This document shows, piece by piece, positions 8,639 through 17,893 of a DNA stretch of 64,000 nucleotides; positions within the stretch are counted from its first letter, which is position 1, and each line of letters opens with the position of its first letter. The stretch is from Chloroflexota bacterium (GTDB lineage: Bacteria > Chloroflexota > Anaerolineae > Anaerolineales > Anaerolineaceae), in the NCBI GenBank assembly GCA_012798455.1, contig JAAZNC010000004.1:1-64000 (forward strand). Direction: 5' to 3'. The position numbers and the translations under genes are program-made. The notes beneath the pieces were generated by a model. It searched no databases and had not been told where the DNA came from. It saw only the letters and a list, made by a program, of their open reading frames with translations.

Positions 8639-10618
8639 ATGAACGCCTATATGGGGAAAATTCTGAACATCGATCTGAGCAGCGGGCAAGCGCACAACGA
8701 GAGCATCCCAGACACTGTATATGAGCAATTCTTATCCGGATTGGGATTGGGTGTGCATTATCTGTATAAACACCTGCCAGCCGGCTGTGACCCGCTCGGA
8801 GCAGACAATATATTGGGTTTCGTGAGCGGGCTGCTGACCGGTACCGGCAGTCTGATGACCGGGCGCTGGCTGGTGGTGTGCAAATCACCTTTGACGGGTG
8901 GTTGGGGGGATGCCAACTGCGGCGGTACTTTTTCCCCTGCCATTAAACGCTGCGGTTTCGATGCCATCTTCATCCACGGAAAGGCAGATCACCCGGTGTA
9001 TGTGCTGGTGGAGAACGAGAAAGTATCCATCCGTGACGCATGCCATCTATGGGGAAAGGACGCCATCGAAAGCGAAGAAATACTGCTGGCGGAGCACAAT
9101 CAAAAAGGCAAGAAGGTTGCTGTGGCGGTGATCGGGCAGGCAGGGGAAACCCTGTCACTGATATCCGGCATCTGCAATGCCGGCGGGCGCATTGCAGCCC
9201 GTTCAGGGGTAGGCGCCGTGATGGGTTCCAAACAGCTTAAAGCCGTGGTGCTGTGCGGCAGCCAACCCATCAAAGCTGCCAACCCGGAACGCATGAAAGA
9301 ACTCAGCAAACACTACACGATGAGCATACGTAAACAGCAACTACAGAAGCTGGTCTCAGGTGAGATGTTCCCGCTGCTGGGTAAGGTGCTGATGGGGGGC
9401 AGGCTCACCAAACGCATCGACGGCATGCTATATGCCTCTCTACTGAAGAAGTGGGGTACTAATGTCAGCAACACATTGGGGATATTGTGTGGAGATGATC
9501 CCATCATGAACTGGAAGGGATCAGTGAAGGACTATGGCGCACGCGCTTACCGGCGGATGAACCCCGACCTGATCAGGCGTAAAGAAGTGCGCAAATTCAG
9601 CTGTTATGCATGCGCTATCGGCTGCGGTGGCATCTGCCAGTTCAAAGACGCCGCCAGCGGAGAGATCAAAGAAGCACACAAACCCGAATACGAGTCGATC
9701 AACGCACTGGGAGCGCTGTTGTTGAACAGCGACTTGGATGCCATCTTCCAGATCAATGATATGCTCAACCGCGCCGGCATGGACAGCATTTCTGCCGGCG
9801 GTACAATCGCTTTTGCACTGGAATGCTATGAACACGGCATCTTGAACGATGAAGATACGGGCGGGCTGGTACTGCACTGGGGAAACGCCAAGGTGATCAT
9901 GCAACTGATCAGACAGATGATCGTGCGCGAGGGTTTTGGGGCAGTGCTGGCGGATGGAGTCAAAATAGCAGCACAACGGATCGGCAAAAGTTCAGAACAA
10001 TTCGCGGTGCACGCAGGCGGGCAGGAACCCGGTATGCACGACGGACGGCTGGACCCGCAGTTAGGGTTGCACTACAGCGTTGATCCCACCCCCGGCAGGC
10101 ATACCATCGGGTCAGGCTTATATTACAACATGGCACAGTTATGGAAGGTTACCGATTCCGCTCCCCGCCAAGCGCTGGTGTATCCACGCAAGCGAGAATT
10201 CGAAGCCAGCGAGGAGAACGCGCACATTTCCATGTTGAGCAGTTGTCTGAAAATGGTGCTGGATGGAGCGGGAGGCTGCCTGTTCGCCCTGATCAGCGGG
10301 CTGCCGAACTGGCAATTGTTCGAATATCTGAATGCCGCCACCGGCTGGCAGAAAAGCGTGGATGATTACCTGCTGATCGGCAAGCGCATCCAGACCCTGC
10401 GGCAGATGTTCAACCTGCGTGAAGGCATCAACCCACTGGAGAGCGCATTGCATCCACGTGCGCTGGGCAACCCCGCCCTTTCTGAAGGAGCGTTGAAGAA
10501 GCGCAGCGTACCAATGGAAGCGATGCGCAAACAGCACTGGCAGGCTTTCGGTTGGGATGGCACTTCGGGAGCGCCTCTGCAACAAACCCTGCATGAAATC
10601 GGGTTGGCAGATATCTAA
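8639..10618 (+). CDS. Aldehyde:ferredoxin oxidoreductase (tungstopterin) family protein
   Basis: 659 aa; N-terminal MGKILNIDLSSG, GRIAARSGVGAVMGSKQLKAV, CYACAIGCGG cluster motif, distal Cys. Confidence 0.92.
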   Translation: MNAYMGKILNIDLSSGQAHNESIPDTVYEQFLSGLGLGVHYLYKHLPAGCDPLGADNILGFVSGLLTGTGSLMTGRWLVVCKSPLTGGWGDANCGGTFSPAIKRCGFDAIFIHGKADHPVYVLVENEKVSIRDACHLWGKDAIESEEILLAEHNQKGKKVAVAVIGQAGETLSLISGICNAGGRIAARSGVGAVMGSKQLKAVVLCGSQPIKAANPERMKELSKHYTMSIRKQQLQKLVSGEMFPLLGKVLMGGRLTKRIDGMLYASLLKKWGTNVSNTLGILCGDDPIMNWKGSVKDYGARAYRRMNPDLIRRKEVRKFSCYACAIGCGGICQFKDAASGEIKEAHKPEYESINALGALLLNSDLDAIFQINDMLNRAGMDSISAGGTIAFALECYEHGILNDEDTGGLVLHWGNAKVIMQLIRQMIVREGFGAVLADGVKIAAQRIGKSSEQFAVHAGGQEPGMHDGRLDPQLGLHYSVDPTPGRHTIGSGLYYNMAQLWKVTDSAPRQALVYPRKREFEASEENAHISMLSSCLKMVLDGAGGCLFALISGLPNWQLFEYLNAATGWQKSVDDYLLIGKRIQTLRQMFNLREGINPLESALHPRALGNPALSEGALKKRSVPMEAMRKQHWQAFGWDGTSGAPLQQTLHEIGLADI

Positions 10619-10655
10619 TCTGAGCTGATCGATCCCCATAAAAAAAGAACAAACG

Positions 10656-10698
10656 AATACCTCCGCAGGATGAAACCATTTCCGCCTCGCGGTGGATA
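10656..10698. repeat. 43-bp intergenic repeat, copy A (candidate operator)
   Basis: AGGATGAAACCATTTCCGCCTCGCGGTGGATA matches 17383-17414 at 26/32 positions. Confidence 0.6.
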
Positions 10699-10748
10699 CT
10701 TTTCTCGCTTTTCCCTTTTATGATAGGGGCATGAATGGAGGTTCCATC

Positions 10749-11597
10749 ATGTTAACCGAGCAAGAAAACATCACACCTATCTTTACACCAGCCATCCAGG
10801 CGAAACCATATGCGGAAATAAGACGCATCCTACCCGATTTCCAGACAGTTGCGCTGGATGAAATGCAAACTTACGCCCTGCAAGACCGTATAGACACCAA
10901 GTATCTTATCAGACTGGTCGATCTGCCCGCACTTCTCGAAGAATTGGCTTCCACCAGCCGGGTGTTGGAAGTGGCAGCACAACGCATCAACGCCTACCGC
11001 ACGCTGTATTTTGACACACCAGAATTTTCCTTCTATCGCGACCACCACAACGGTAAACGACCGCGCCTGAAAGTGCGCATGCGCAGCTACCTCAGCAATG
11101 GTCAAACTTTTTTAGAGGTCAAAAAGAAAGAGAATCTACTGCGCACCAGCAAACAACGCATGGAGATCGCGGCGGTCAACCCGGTGATTTCTGCGGTGAT
11201 GTTCGACTTTCTTAAAGATTGCGGCGTTAAGAACAGCCAGTGGCTGGAGGCGACATTGTGGAACAGCTTCCAGCGCATCACCCTGATCAGCAACGATGCC
11301 TGCCAGCGCATGACCATCGACCTCGGCATTGCTTTCCATGATTCCACGACCATGCTGCAGTTGCCGCATCTGGCGGTGGTGGAACTGAAACAAGCCAGTT
11401 TTTCAAGAGATTCAATCATCGTGCGAAGCATGAAAGAAAAAGGCTACCAGCCGGTGGCTTTCAGTAAATACTGCACCGGCATTGCCACTTTGAATCCGAC
11501 CGTAAAAAGAAACCGTTTCAAGCAAACTTTTCTGCAATTCAGAGCCATTACCAAAAGGACCTTTGCCAATGTCTACCTTGACCCAGTACGTGCTTAA
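10749..11597 (+). CDS. VTC-domain (polyphosphate polymerase) protein
   Basis: 'DRIDTKYLIRLVDLPALLEEL', 'YRTLYFDTPEFSFYRDHHNGKRPRLKVRMRSYL', 'FLEVKKK' CYTH/VTC signatures; ORF opens at 10692, ATG 10731 or 10749. Confidence 0.88.
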   Translation: MLTEQENITPIFTPAIQAKPYAEIRRILPDFQTVALDEMQTYALQDRIDTKYLIRLVDLPALLEELASTSRVLEVAAQRINAYRTLYFDTPEFSFYRDHHNGKRPRLKVRMRSYLSNGQTFLEVKKKENLLRTSKQRMEIAAVNPVISAVMFDFLKDCGVKNSQWLEATLWNSFQRITLISNDACQRMTIDLGIAFHDSTTMLQLPHLAVVELKQASFSRDSIIVRSMKEKGYQPVAFSKYCTGIATLNPTVKRNRFKQTFLQFRAITKRTFANVYLDPVRA

Positions 11598-12159
11598 TTT
11601 CAGCATCAATTTTCTGACAGCCTTCGTGATCGTACGCTGCATCTACTATCCCCAGCGGCGTTCGCAAAAATTCGTATTGACCTTTCTGGGCTTCAATACC
11701 ATCATCTTCATCCTGCTCAACTTTCTGGCAAGCATCGAACTGAGCATGGGGGTAGGATTCGGGCTATTTGCCATCTTCTCCATCCTGCGCTACCGCACCG
11801 ACCCCATGCCCTCGCGCGAGATGACCTACCTGTTCATCCTGATCGCGCTGCCAATGATCAATTTTGTGATGCTCAGTCAAAGTGCCTATCTCGAAGTGGG
11901 ATTGACCACCCTGCTAGTCTCATTGGTATTGATCTTTCTGGAAAAAGGTTGGGGTTTCCACTTTATGGCGTCCAAGTCGATCACCTATGAAAAGATCGAC
12001 CTGATCAACGCCAGCAAATACCGGGAGCTGGTGGCAGACCTGGAAGAGCGCACCGGGTTGTTTATCCATTATGTGGATATCAACAAGATCAATTTTCTGA
12101 ACGATACCGCAGAATTGAAAATATACTATGAGGAGAACAGGAGCAGTCCTGAACCCTAA
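11569..12159 (+). CDS. DUF4956 membrane protein
   Basis: N-terminal TM segments, 'FGLFAIFSILRYRTDPMPSREMTYLFI' DUF4956 motif; overlaps the VTC gene. Confidence 0.88.
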   Translation: MSTLTQYVLNFSINFLTAFVIVRCIYYPQRRSQKFVLTFLGFNTIIFILLNFLASIELSMGVGFGLFAIFSILRYRTDPMPSREMTYLFILIALPMINFVMLSQSAYLEVGLTTLLVSLVLIFLEKGWGFHFMASKSITYEKIDLINASKYRELVADLEERTGLFIHYVDINKINFLNDTAELKIYYEENRSSPEP

Positions 12160-12232
12160 GACCAAAGGTTGGCAGGAACTCGAGCGTTCTATCGCCGCCC
12201 GATTGATCTTGGGACGTTCGGGATTCTTGTAA
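12128..12232 (+). CDS. Possible 34-aa small ORF overlapping the DUF4956 gene
   Basis: ATG..TAA: MRRTGAVLNPKTKGWQELERSIAARLILGRSGFL; ends at the terminator stem. Confidence 0.25.
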   Translation: MRRTGAVLNPKTKGWQELERSIAARLILGRSGFL

Positions 12233-12270
12233 AGGCAGTCATTCCGCAGGATGGCTGCCTTTCTTTTTTT
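12231..12270 (+). terminator. Intrinsic terminator of the VTC/DUF4956 operon
   Basis: AAAGGCAG...CTGCCTTT followed by CTTTTTTT. Confidence 0.85.
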
Positions 12271-12275
12271 GATGG

Positions 12276-12953
12276 TTATTTCTTACGTTCCAGGTGGTGC
12301 TGCACTGCATAAATGGCAGCCTGCACACGATCACGCAGGTGCAGGGTATTGAGAATCTTGGAGACATAGTTCTTGACCGTACCTTCGGTGAAGAATAATT
12401 CCTCGGCGATCTCACGATTGGAATATCCTTCGGCAATCATGCACAGGATCTCGTATTCCTTTTCATTCAGCAGGTCGAGTTCTTCATCCGGTTCAGAGGA
12501 ACCATTATTATCACGTAATAAATTGCGTTCCACCAGCATCCCGATGGTATCAGAGGAAAACTGTGATACACCGCGAAATGCCAAGCGGATGGCTTCAGCC
12601 AGATCATCTTTGGGAATATCCTTGAGCAGGTAGCCATTGGCACCGGCTTTGATGGCTTTCACGATATAGTCATCGTTATTGAAAGTGGTGAGCATGATGA
12701 TGCGGATATCCTTGTTGGACTGACGAATCTGGCGAGTAGCATCAATGCCACCCAAACCGGGCATGCGAATATCCATCAGAACCACATCGGCAGGTGTTTT
12801 TTGCAACTGTTCCAGCGCCTGCTGCCCATCGGCAGCGGTGCCCACAATGGAAAAATCGTCCTTGATCTCCAGCAGAGCCTTAATGCCATCGCGCACCAAC
12901 TGCTGGTCATCCACAATCAATACTTTGATCTGATCGCTCATATTTTTTCTCAC
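12276..12953 (-). CDS. NarL/LuxR-family response regulator
   Basis: REC domain (VDDQQLVRDG, DVVLMDIRMPG) and C-terminal LuxR HTH. Confidence 0.95.
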   Translation of the reverse strand: MRKNMSDQIKVLIVDDQQLVRDGIKALLEIKDDFSIVGTAADGQQALEQLQKTPADVVLMDIRMPGLGGIDATRQIRQSNKDIRIIMLTTFNNDDYIVKAIKAGANGYLLKDIPKDDLAEAIRLAFRGVSQFSSDTIGMLVERNLLRDNNGSSEPDEELDLLNEKEYEILCMIAEGYSNREIAEELFFTEGTVKNYVSKILNTLHLRDRVQAAIYAVQHHLERKK

Positions 12954-14149
12954 AGTTCATCTTGTTTTTTGGGAATGCGAATATCGATGCTGGTGCCCTT
13001 TTTGCGGTTGCTTTGAATATTTACGGTTCCGCTCAACAATTCCACGCGCTGGCGGATACTTTCCAAGCCATAATGTCCGGCTTGATCTGACGTTTTGGGA
13101 AGTTTAAAACCGACCCCATCATCCTTCACCAAAAGGGTCACTTCGCGCGCCTTGAAATTCAGATCAATGTGTACATTCTCCGCATGGGCATGTTTTTGAA
13201 CATTGGTCAGGGATTCCTGCAGGATATAGAAAAGATTGCGGCGGATAATGCGGGCATAGCCGAACTCATTGCCCTGGTAATTGAAATCGACCTGTTTGAA
13301 ATCGCTCTTGAAATTCTTGATCAATTCCTCGGCTTTTTCTTTGATGCTGTAGACATCTTCCTTATCGTGCAGTCCGTCCACAAAGCGACGCACTTCACGC
13401 AATGCCTGTTCGACCGAATATTTGGCATTCAGGATGGCTTCATCCATCGTTTCGGTGGAGATAGAGCGGTACGCCATGGCTTTTTCAAGCTGGATGTTGA
13501 TTGCTACCAGGTAATGCCCGATGGAATCATGCAGGTCATTAGAGAGCTGCACACGCTCTTCCATGATGGAGAGACGCGAGAGATCTTCTATATAAGTGCG
13601 CAGTTCGATATTGGAACGGGAGAGCTCTTCGATGATCTCCTGATTTTGGAAAGTGGCTTTCTTATCCCGTTCGGCGAAAATAGCAGCCAGTTGGAAAAAC
13701 AGTACGCTTGCCAGCGACGGTAACGTGGTAGGAGTAGGGATAAAGGCAGCATAGGTATAAAAATAATACAACACCACCACACTGGATAACAGGCTGACCA
13801 CCAATCCAAAGATCAGATAGGCATGATAAGGCACCAACCCGAAGAGAATACGCGAGAAATTGGTCACATCCAGATTCTGCATGAAGCCGATCAATATCAC
13901 ACGTAGAATAAAAAACAGGGTTGACATGAATTGGCGTTTTCTGGACATGAAGATCATATCAAACAGGTCAAACAGCGCCAGGATGAAATAGCCTGAGAAC
14001 AGCACCCATTTTTTCCAATGCGGTTCGGCTGCGGTCAGATTCCCATTAAATAAAAAATAATCCAGTGCATGGACAGCACCAATGGTAACCACTGCGAACA
14101 ACGATAGTCCGTAGGGGAAACGACTGGTGAGCATTCTTTTGTTCTTCAT
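12950..14149 (-). CDS. Membrane sensor histidine kinase (HisKA_3)
   Basis: 5-6 TM N-terminus; 'LSNDLHDSIGHYLVAINIQLEKA' H-box; HATPase 'VKDDGVGF'. Confidence 0.93.
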   Translation of the reverse strand: MKNKRMLTSRFPYGLSLFAVVTIGAVHALDYFLFNGNLTAAEPHWKKWVLFSGYFILALFDLFDMIFMSRKRQFMSTLFFILRVILIGFMQNLDVTNFSRILFGLVPYHAYLIFGLVVSLLSSVVVLYYFYTYAAFIPTPTTLPSLASVLFFQLAAIFAERDKKATFQNQEIIEELSRSNIELRTYIEDLSRLSIMEERVQLSNDLHDSIGHYLVAINIQLEKAMAYRSISTETMDEAILNAKYSVEQALREVRRFVDGLHDKEDVYSIKEKAEELIKNFKSDFKQVDFNYQGNEFGYARIIRRNLFYILQESLTNVQKHAHAENVHIDLNFKAREVTLLVKDDGVGFKLPKTSDQAGHYGLESIRQRVELLSGTVNIQSNRKKGTSIDIRIPKKQDEL

Positions 14150-14310
14150 CGCTATTGATTATATGCTGAAATCGGTTCATAAATGATTGCTTTGGTCATA
14201 TCAGATAAATCAAAGGTCATGTATCATGGGTATATTTGCTGACCATTATTCTGACCTGCCGGACTATATAACCTCTTTACTTTTCCATAGAATACGGTGG
14301 ATTATCTGCT

Positions 14311-15051
14311 TTGAAGAGGATCACGATGCATAAAATCAATCGATTTCTACTGGGTTTCGAGAGAATGGTCATGATGGCTTTTGCCAGGACATTTTTGGAG
14401 TTTAACGTTCGTTTTGAACAGCCGCTGCCAGGAGGCGCCAAGATCTTTGCCCCCAATCACCCTACCACTACCGATCCATTCTTGATGAGTCTGGTGACAC
14501 AAGAACCGCTGATCATCCTAGTGAACAAGCGCATCTTCAAACTGCCGTTGGTGGGCAAACTGATCGAAAAAGCCGGCACCATTCCCGTTGATAAAGATGG
14601 AGGTGAAGGCGAGGTCATCATCACCCAAACTGCCAATCTGCTCAGCACCGGCATCCCGGTGGCAATCTTCCCTGAAGGGCGGTTGAGCCCGGATGTGACC
14701 TCACTGGCAAGACTGCACACGGGTGTAACGCGCATCGCGTTAAAAGCAGACTGTCCAGTCATTCCGGTGGGTATTTATTTACACAAGCACAGCATCAAGA
14801 GCCATTATTTTCACAAACAATACCGGTTAGATGAATCGCGCTGGATCTTACACGGAAAGTACTACATCACAGTGGGAGAACCCCTGTATTTCAAGGGGGA
14901 TGTGAACGATCACATCTTGGTACAACAATTCACACAACAGCTTTCAGAGGAGATGCAGCGTTTGATGCTGATCAGTGAAGCACGCGCGAACCAGAAGAGC
15001 ATTGCCTGGAACCCCATCATCCCATTGTTTGCCAGGAGCATGAATCGCTAA
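14311..15051 (+). CDS. 1-acylglycerol-3-phosphate acyltransferase family (PlsC-like)
   Basis: NHPTTTDP (HX4D), FPEGRLS, VPVGIY-like motifs. Confidence 0.9.
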   Translation: MKRITMHKINRFLLGFERMVMMAFARTFLEFNVRFEQPLPGGAKIFAPNHPTTTDPFLMSLVTQEPLIILVNKRIFKLPLVGKLIEKAGTIPVDKDGGEGEVIITQTANLLSTGIPVAIFPEGRLSPDVTSLARLHTGVTRIALKADCPVIPVGIYLHKHSIKSHYFHKQYRLDESRWILHGKYYITVGEPLYFKGDVNDHILVQQFTQQLSEEMQRLMLISEARANQKSIAWNPIIPLFARSMNR

Positions 15052-15053
15052 AA

Positions 15054-15071
15054 CAGGGGGATTCGCCTCCT
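15054..15071. terminator. Possible terminator between convergent plsC-like and response regulator genes
   Basis: aggggg-attcg-cctcct stem with one G-T wobble. Confidence 0.45.
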
Positions 15072-15080
15072 TTAACTAAC

Positions 15081-15746
15081 CTATTCCTTTTCGTTCTTGA
15101 TAATGCCCTCACGCCAAGCGAAGACCGCCGCCTGGGTACGGTCAGCCAGATGAAGTTTGCTGAGGATGTTGCTGACGTGGCTTTTCACGGTCTTTTCGCT
15201 TATCACCAATTTTCCAGCGATTTCAGCATTCGATAATCCTTCTGCGATCAACGCCAGCACCTCCTGTTCGCGATCGGTCAGCAGCAGATAATCTTGCATG
15301 CCCTCACTGCGATCATCGCGCCACTCCCCGATCAAACGCGAAGCAACTTTGGGAGAAAGGGTGGCTTCACCTATGGCAGCTGAACGGATGGCACTGGCAA
15401 GTTCTTCCGGTCCGATATTCTTCAAGATATACGAAAGAGCACCAGCCTTGATGGCAGGGAAGATATGAGAATCCGCATGATAAGAGGTCAGAATGATGAT
15501 CTGCGAGCGCGGGCTGACCTGTCTGACACGCCAGGTGGCCTCCACCCCATCCATTTCAGGCATCTTGAGATCCATCAACACCACATCCGGTGCAATTTGT
15601 TCCGCCAGACGCACCGCTTCAGCACCCGATTGTGCTTCTGCGGTGATCTGGATATCGGGCAGCACTTCAAGATAGGCACGGATACCACTGCGCACGATGG
15701 CATGGTCATCCACTAACATCACACTAATCTTTTCATTAGTCGCCAT
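15081..15746 (-). CDS. NarL/LuxR-family response regulator
   Basis: MATNEKISVMLVDDHAIVRSG.. REC + LuxR HTH; ORF track opens at 15797, start at 15746 preferred. Confidence 0.94.
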   Translation of the reverse strand: MATNEKISVMLVDDHAIVRSGIRAYLEVLPDIQITAEAQSGAEAVRLAEQIAPDVVLMDLKMPEMDGVEATWRVRQVSPRSQIIILTSYHADSHIFPAIKAGALSYILKNIGPEELASAIRSAAIGEATLSPKVASRLIGEWRDDRSEGMQDYLLLTDREQEVLALIAEGLSNAEIAGKLVISEKTVKSHVSNILSKLHLADRTQAAVFAWREGIIKNEKE

Positions 15747-17334
15747 TCTTCTTCTCCCATCCCGCCTGCGGGACCATAATGGTAATGGTGGTTCCACTTG
15801 CGGTCGAATTCATTTTCAAGGTGCCCCCTAACTCCTTCACTCGTTCTTCCATGGACTGCAATCCAAGCCCATGTTTGATGGTCTTCTTATCAAACCCGAC
15901 GCCATTGTCACTGATCTGCAGGGTCAGGTGGTCTTCGTAAAAAGTCAGAAAGATGCTGGCAGCGGTGGCGCGGCTGTGGCGACTGATATTTGAAAGTGCT
16001 TCCTGGATCACACGGAAGAGCGATTGTTCGGCTTCTTGGGCGATAACTGTTTTTCCACTGTCGATACGAAATACCACTGACACCCCGCTTTGTTTCTGCC
16101 AGATCATCAAATATTCTTTCAAGGCATCCTGCAGCGACTGGTCGCCCAACTGCACCGGGCGCAGGGTATTGATGAGGGTAGTCAATTCATCCAAGGCTTG
16201 CTGTGCCAACTTGGAGGATACATCCACCTGCAAGATGGCTTTTTGCAGATCTGAATTTAGCAATGATTTGACTGCCCCCAGGTTCATTGAAATGGCAAAA
16301 ATCTGCTGCTTGACACTGTCATGCAGATCGCGCGCCAGACGATTGCGCTCTTCTATGGTAGCGAGCATCTGTTCTTTCTCGATCAATTTCTGGAACTGTT
16401 CAGACATGCGGTTCAGGCTGAATGCCAGGGTGCTGAGTTCGTCATTGCCTTTGACCTCCGCTTTCTTCGAGAAATCACCTTCCCCCCACTGCAAGGTAGT
16501 AGCTTCCATCTGGTCAATGCGCCTGGTAAAACTACTGGCGATCAGGAACCCAAACATGATGCCGATGCCAGAGGAGATCAGGATAAAGACGGGCAGTTCC
16601 GGCAAAAAACCAACTACGGCAACTTGCACCTGCTCGAAAAAGGTAGGGGCATAATATTGTGCGACCACCGCCCCATAATATTTATCTCCATTGCGAATGG
16701 GCAGAACAAGGGTGGTGATCTCTTCTTCCATGACCGAAAACTGGGGAGCGGGGATGGTTGCGGCCATGGTAGCAGTCAGCATGGCAGATTCATCTTCATT
16801 GAGAGCATAGAAAATGGGTGAACCAACCGGAAAGGTTTGCGGGTGGTTAGTGGCTGCCACAATGCCATCCGCATTCACGACCGTGAGGGTACTCTTAGAA
16901 GCACTGAAAGCAACCGTTTTTGGGATAAGATCAATAAGGGTGTTCGAATCCTGTTCTGGTGATAGCATATTGTCGGAATTATCCGATGGATTGTCGGGCG
17001 GATTACCGGAGAGTGCATCTTTGGGTGCTTTTTGTCGATCAGAAACCAAGAGGAAAGCAGTTTCCTTCTCCTGTATCCAGGCATCCAGATAATCTTGATC
17101 CATGGGATCCACCAAGGCAGCCGCCAAGGCGTATTTCGAATCACTCAGCGATTGTGCCGAACTGTAAATGAAATTGATGGAAGTATAGGCATAACGATTG
17201 GCACTGACCGCAATCAGCACTTCAACCAAAAACAACACCAACAGCGTTGCCAGTGTATAAGTGACGGTCAACTTCCACCTGATGCCTGAGAAGATATTCT
17301 TAATAAATTTCATGCATGAGACCCTTAACATCAT
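15736..17334 (-). CDS. Sensor histidine kinase with extracytoplasmic domain and HAMP
   Basis: two TMs flanking ~200 aa sensor, HAMP, 'LARDLHDSVKQQIFAISMNLGAVKSLL' H-box, 'ISDNGVGFD'. Confidence 0.94.
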   Translation of the reverse strand: MMLRVSCMKFIKNIFSGIRWKLTVTYTLATLLVLFLVEVLIAVSANRYAYTSINFIYSSAQSLSDSKYALAAALVDPMDQDYLDAWIQEKETAFLLVSDRQKAPKDALSGNPPDNPSDNSDNMLSPEQDSNTLIDLIPKTVAFSASKSTLTVVNADGIVAATNHPQTFPVGSPIFYALNEDESAMLTATMAATIPAPQFSVMEEEITTLVLPIRNGDKYYGAVVAQYYAPTFFEQVQVAVVGFLPELPVFILISSGIGIMFGFLIASSFTRRIDQMEATTLQWGEGDFSKKAEVKGNDELSTLAFSLNRMSEQFQKLIEKEQMLATIEERNRLARDLHDSVKQQIFAISMNLGAVKSLLNSDLQKAILQVDVSSKLAQQALDELTTLINTLRPVQLGDQSLQDALKEYLMIWQKQSGVSVVFRIDSGKTVIAQEAEQSLFRVIQEALSNISRHSRATAASIFLTFYEDHLTLQISDNGVGFDKKTIKHGLGLQSMEERVKELGGTLKMNSTASGTTITIMVPQAGWEKKNGD

Positions 17335-17371
17335 TTTACCTTCATACTATAGCTCAATTGCACACCAACGT

Positions 17372-17414
17372 AATTCATCTCAAGGATGAAATCATCTCCG
17401 CCTGGAGGTGGGGA
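17372..17414. repeat. 43-bp intergenic repeat, copy B, upstream of the histidine kinase gene
   Basis: AGGATGAAATCATCTCCGCCTGGAGGTGGGGA; same element as 10656-10698; ~40-80 bp upstream of the kinase start. Confidence 0.6.
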
Positions 17415-17625
17415 ATTCAAAGGACAAACTTTACCCAAACAACGGTGCCACAAGAATAAAACACACCCGCAACGCCCTGTTTAAATCACCTTATTTTTTC
17501 ACAAAATCTATGATAGGATTAGATGCGTGTAAGTTATTGTAAGGTTCTAAATAGAAAGATCTTCTTTTGATTTGGAAATCCAGCATAACCCAAGCAATAA
17601 ATATTAAAGAAAGGAGTTCCAAATC

Positions 17626-17835
17626 ATGTCCGAAAAAGAACAGGGCACCGTCAAGTGGTTCAATGGATCTAAGGGTTACGGATTCATCGAGCGTGAATCA
17701 GGCGAAGATGTATTTGTCCATTACAGTGCCATCATAGGAAATGGTTTTCGCAATCTTGAAGAAGGCCAGCGTGTACAATTTGTTGTCACCCAAGGTCAAA
17801 AAGGTGCGCAAGCCGAAGAAGTTGAAATTCTGTAA
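17626..17835 (+). CDS. Cold-shock domain protein
   Basis: 69 aa; [30 protein letters not shown] (RNP1/RNP2). Confidence 0.97.
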   Translation: MSEKEQGTVKWFNGSKGYGFIERESGEDVFVHYSAIIGNGFRNLEEGQRVQFVVTQGQKGAQAEEVEIL

Positions 17836-17855
17836 TCATTCAAACACAGAAAATC

Positions 17856-17891
17856 AAAGAGGTAACGAGAAAAACTCGTTACCTCTTTTTT
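17856..17891. terminator. Bidirectional intrinsic terminator between csp and cytidine deaminase
   Basis: AAAGAGGTAACGAG-aaaaa-CTCGTTACCTCTTTTTT. Confidence 0.92.
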
Positions 17892-17893
17892 CA

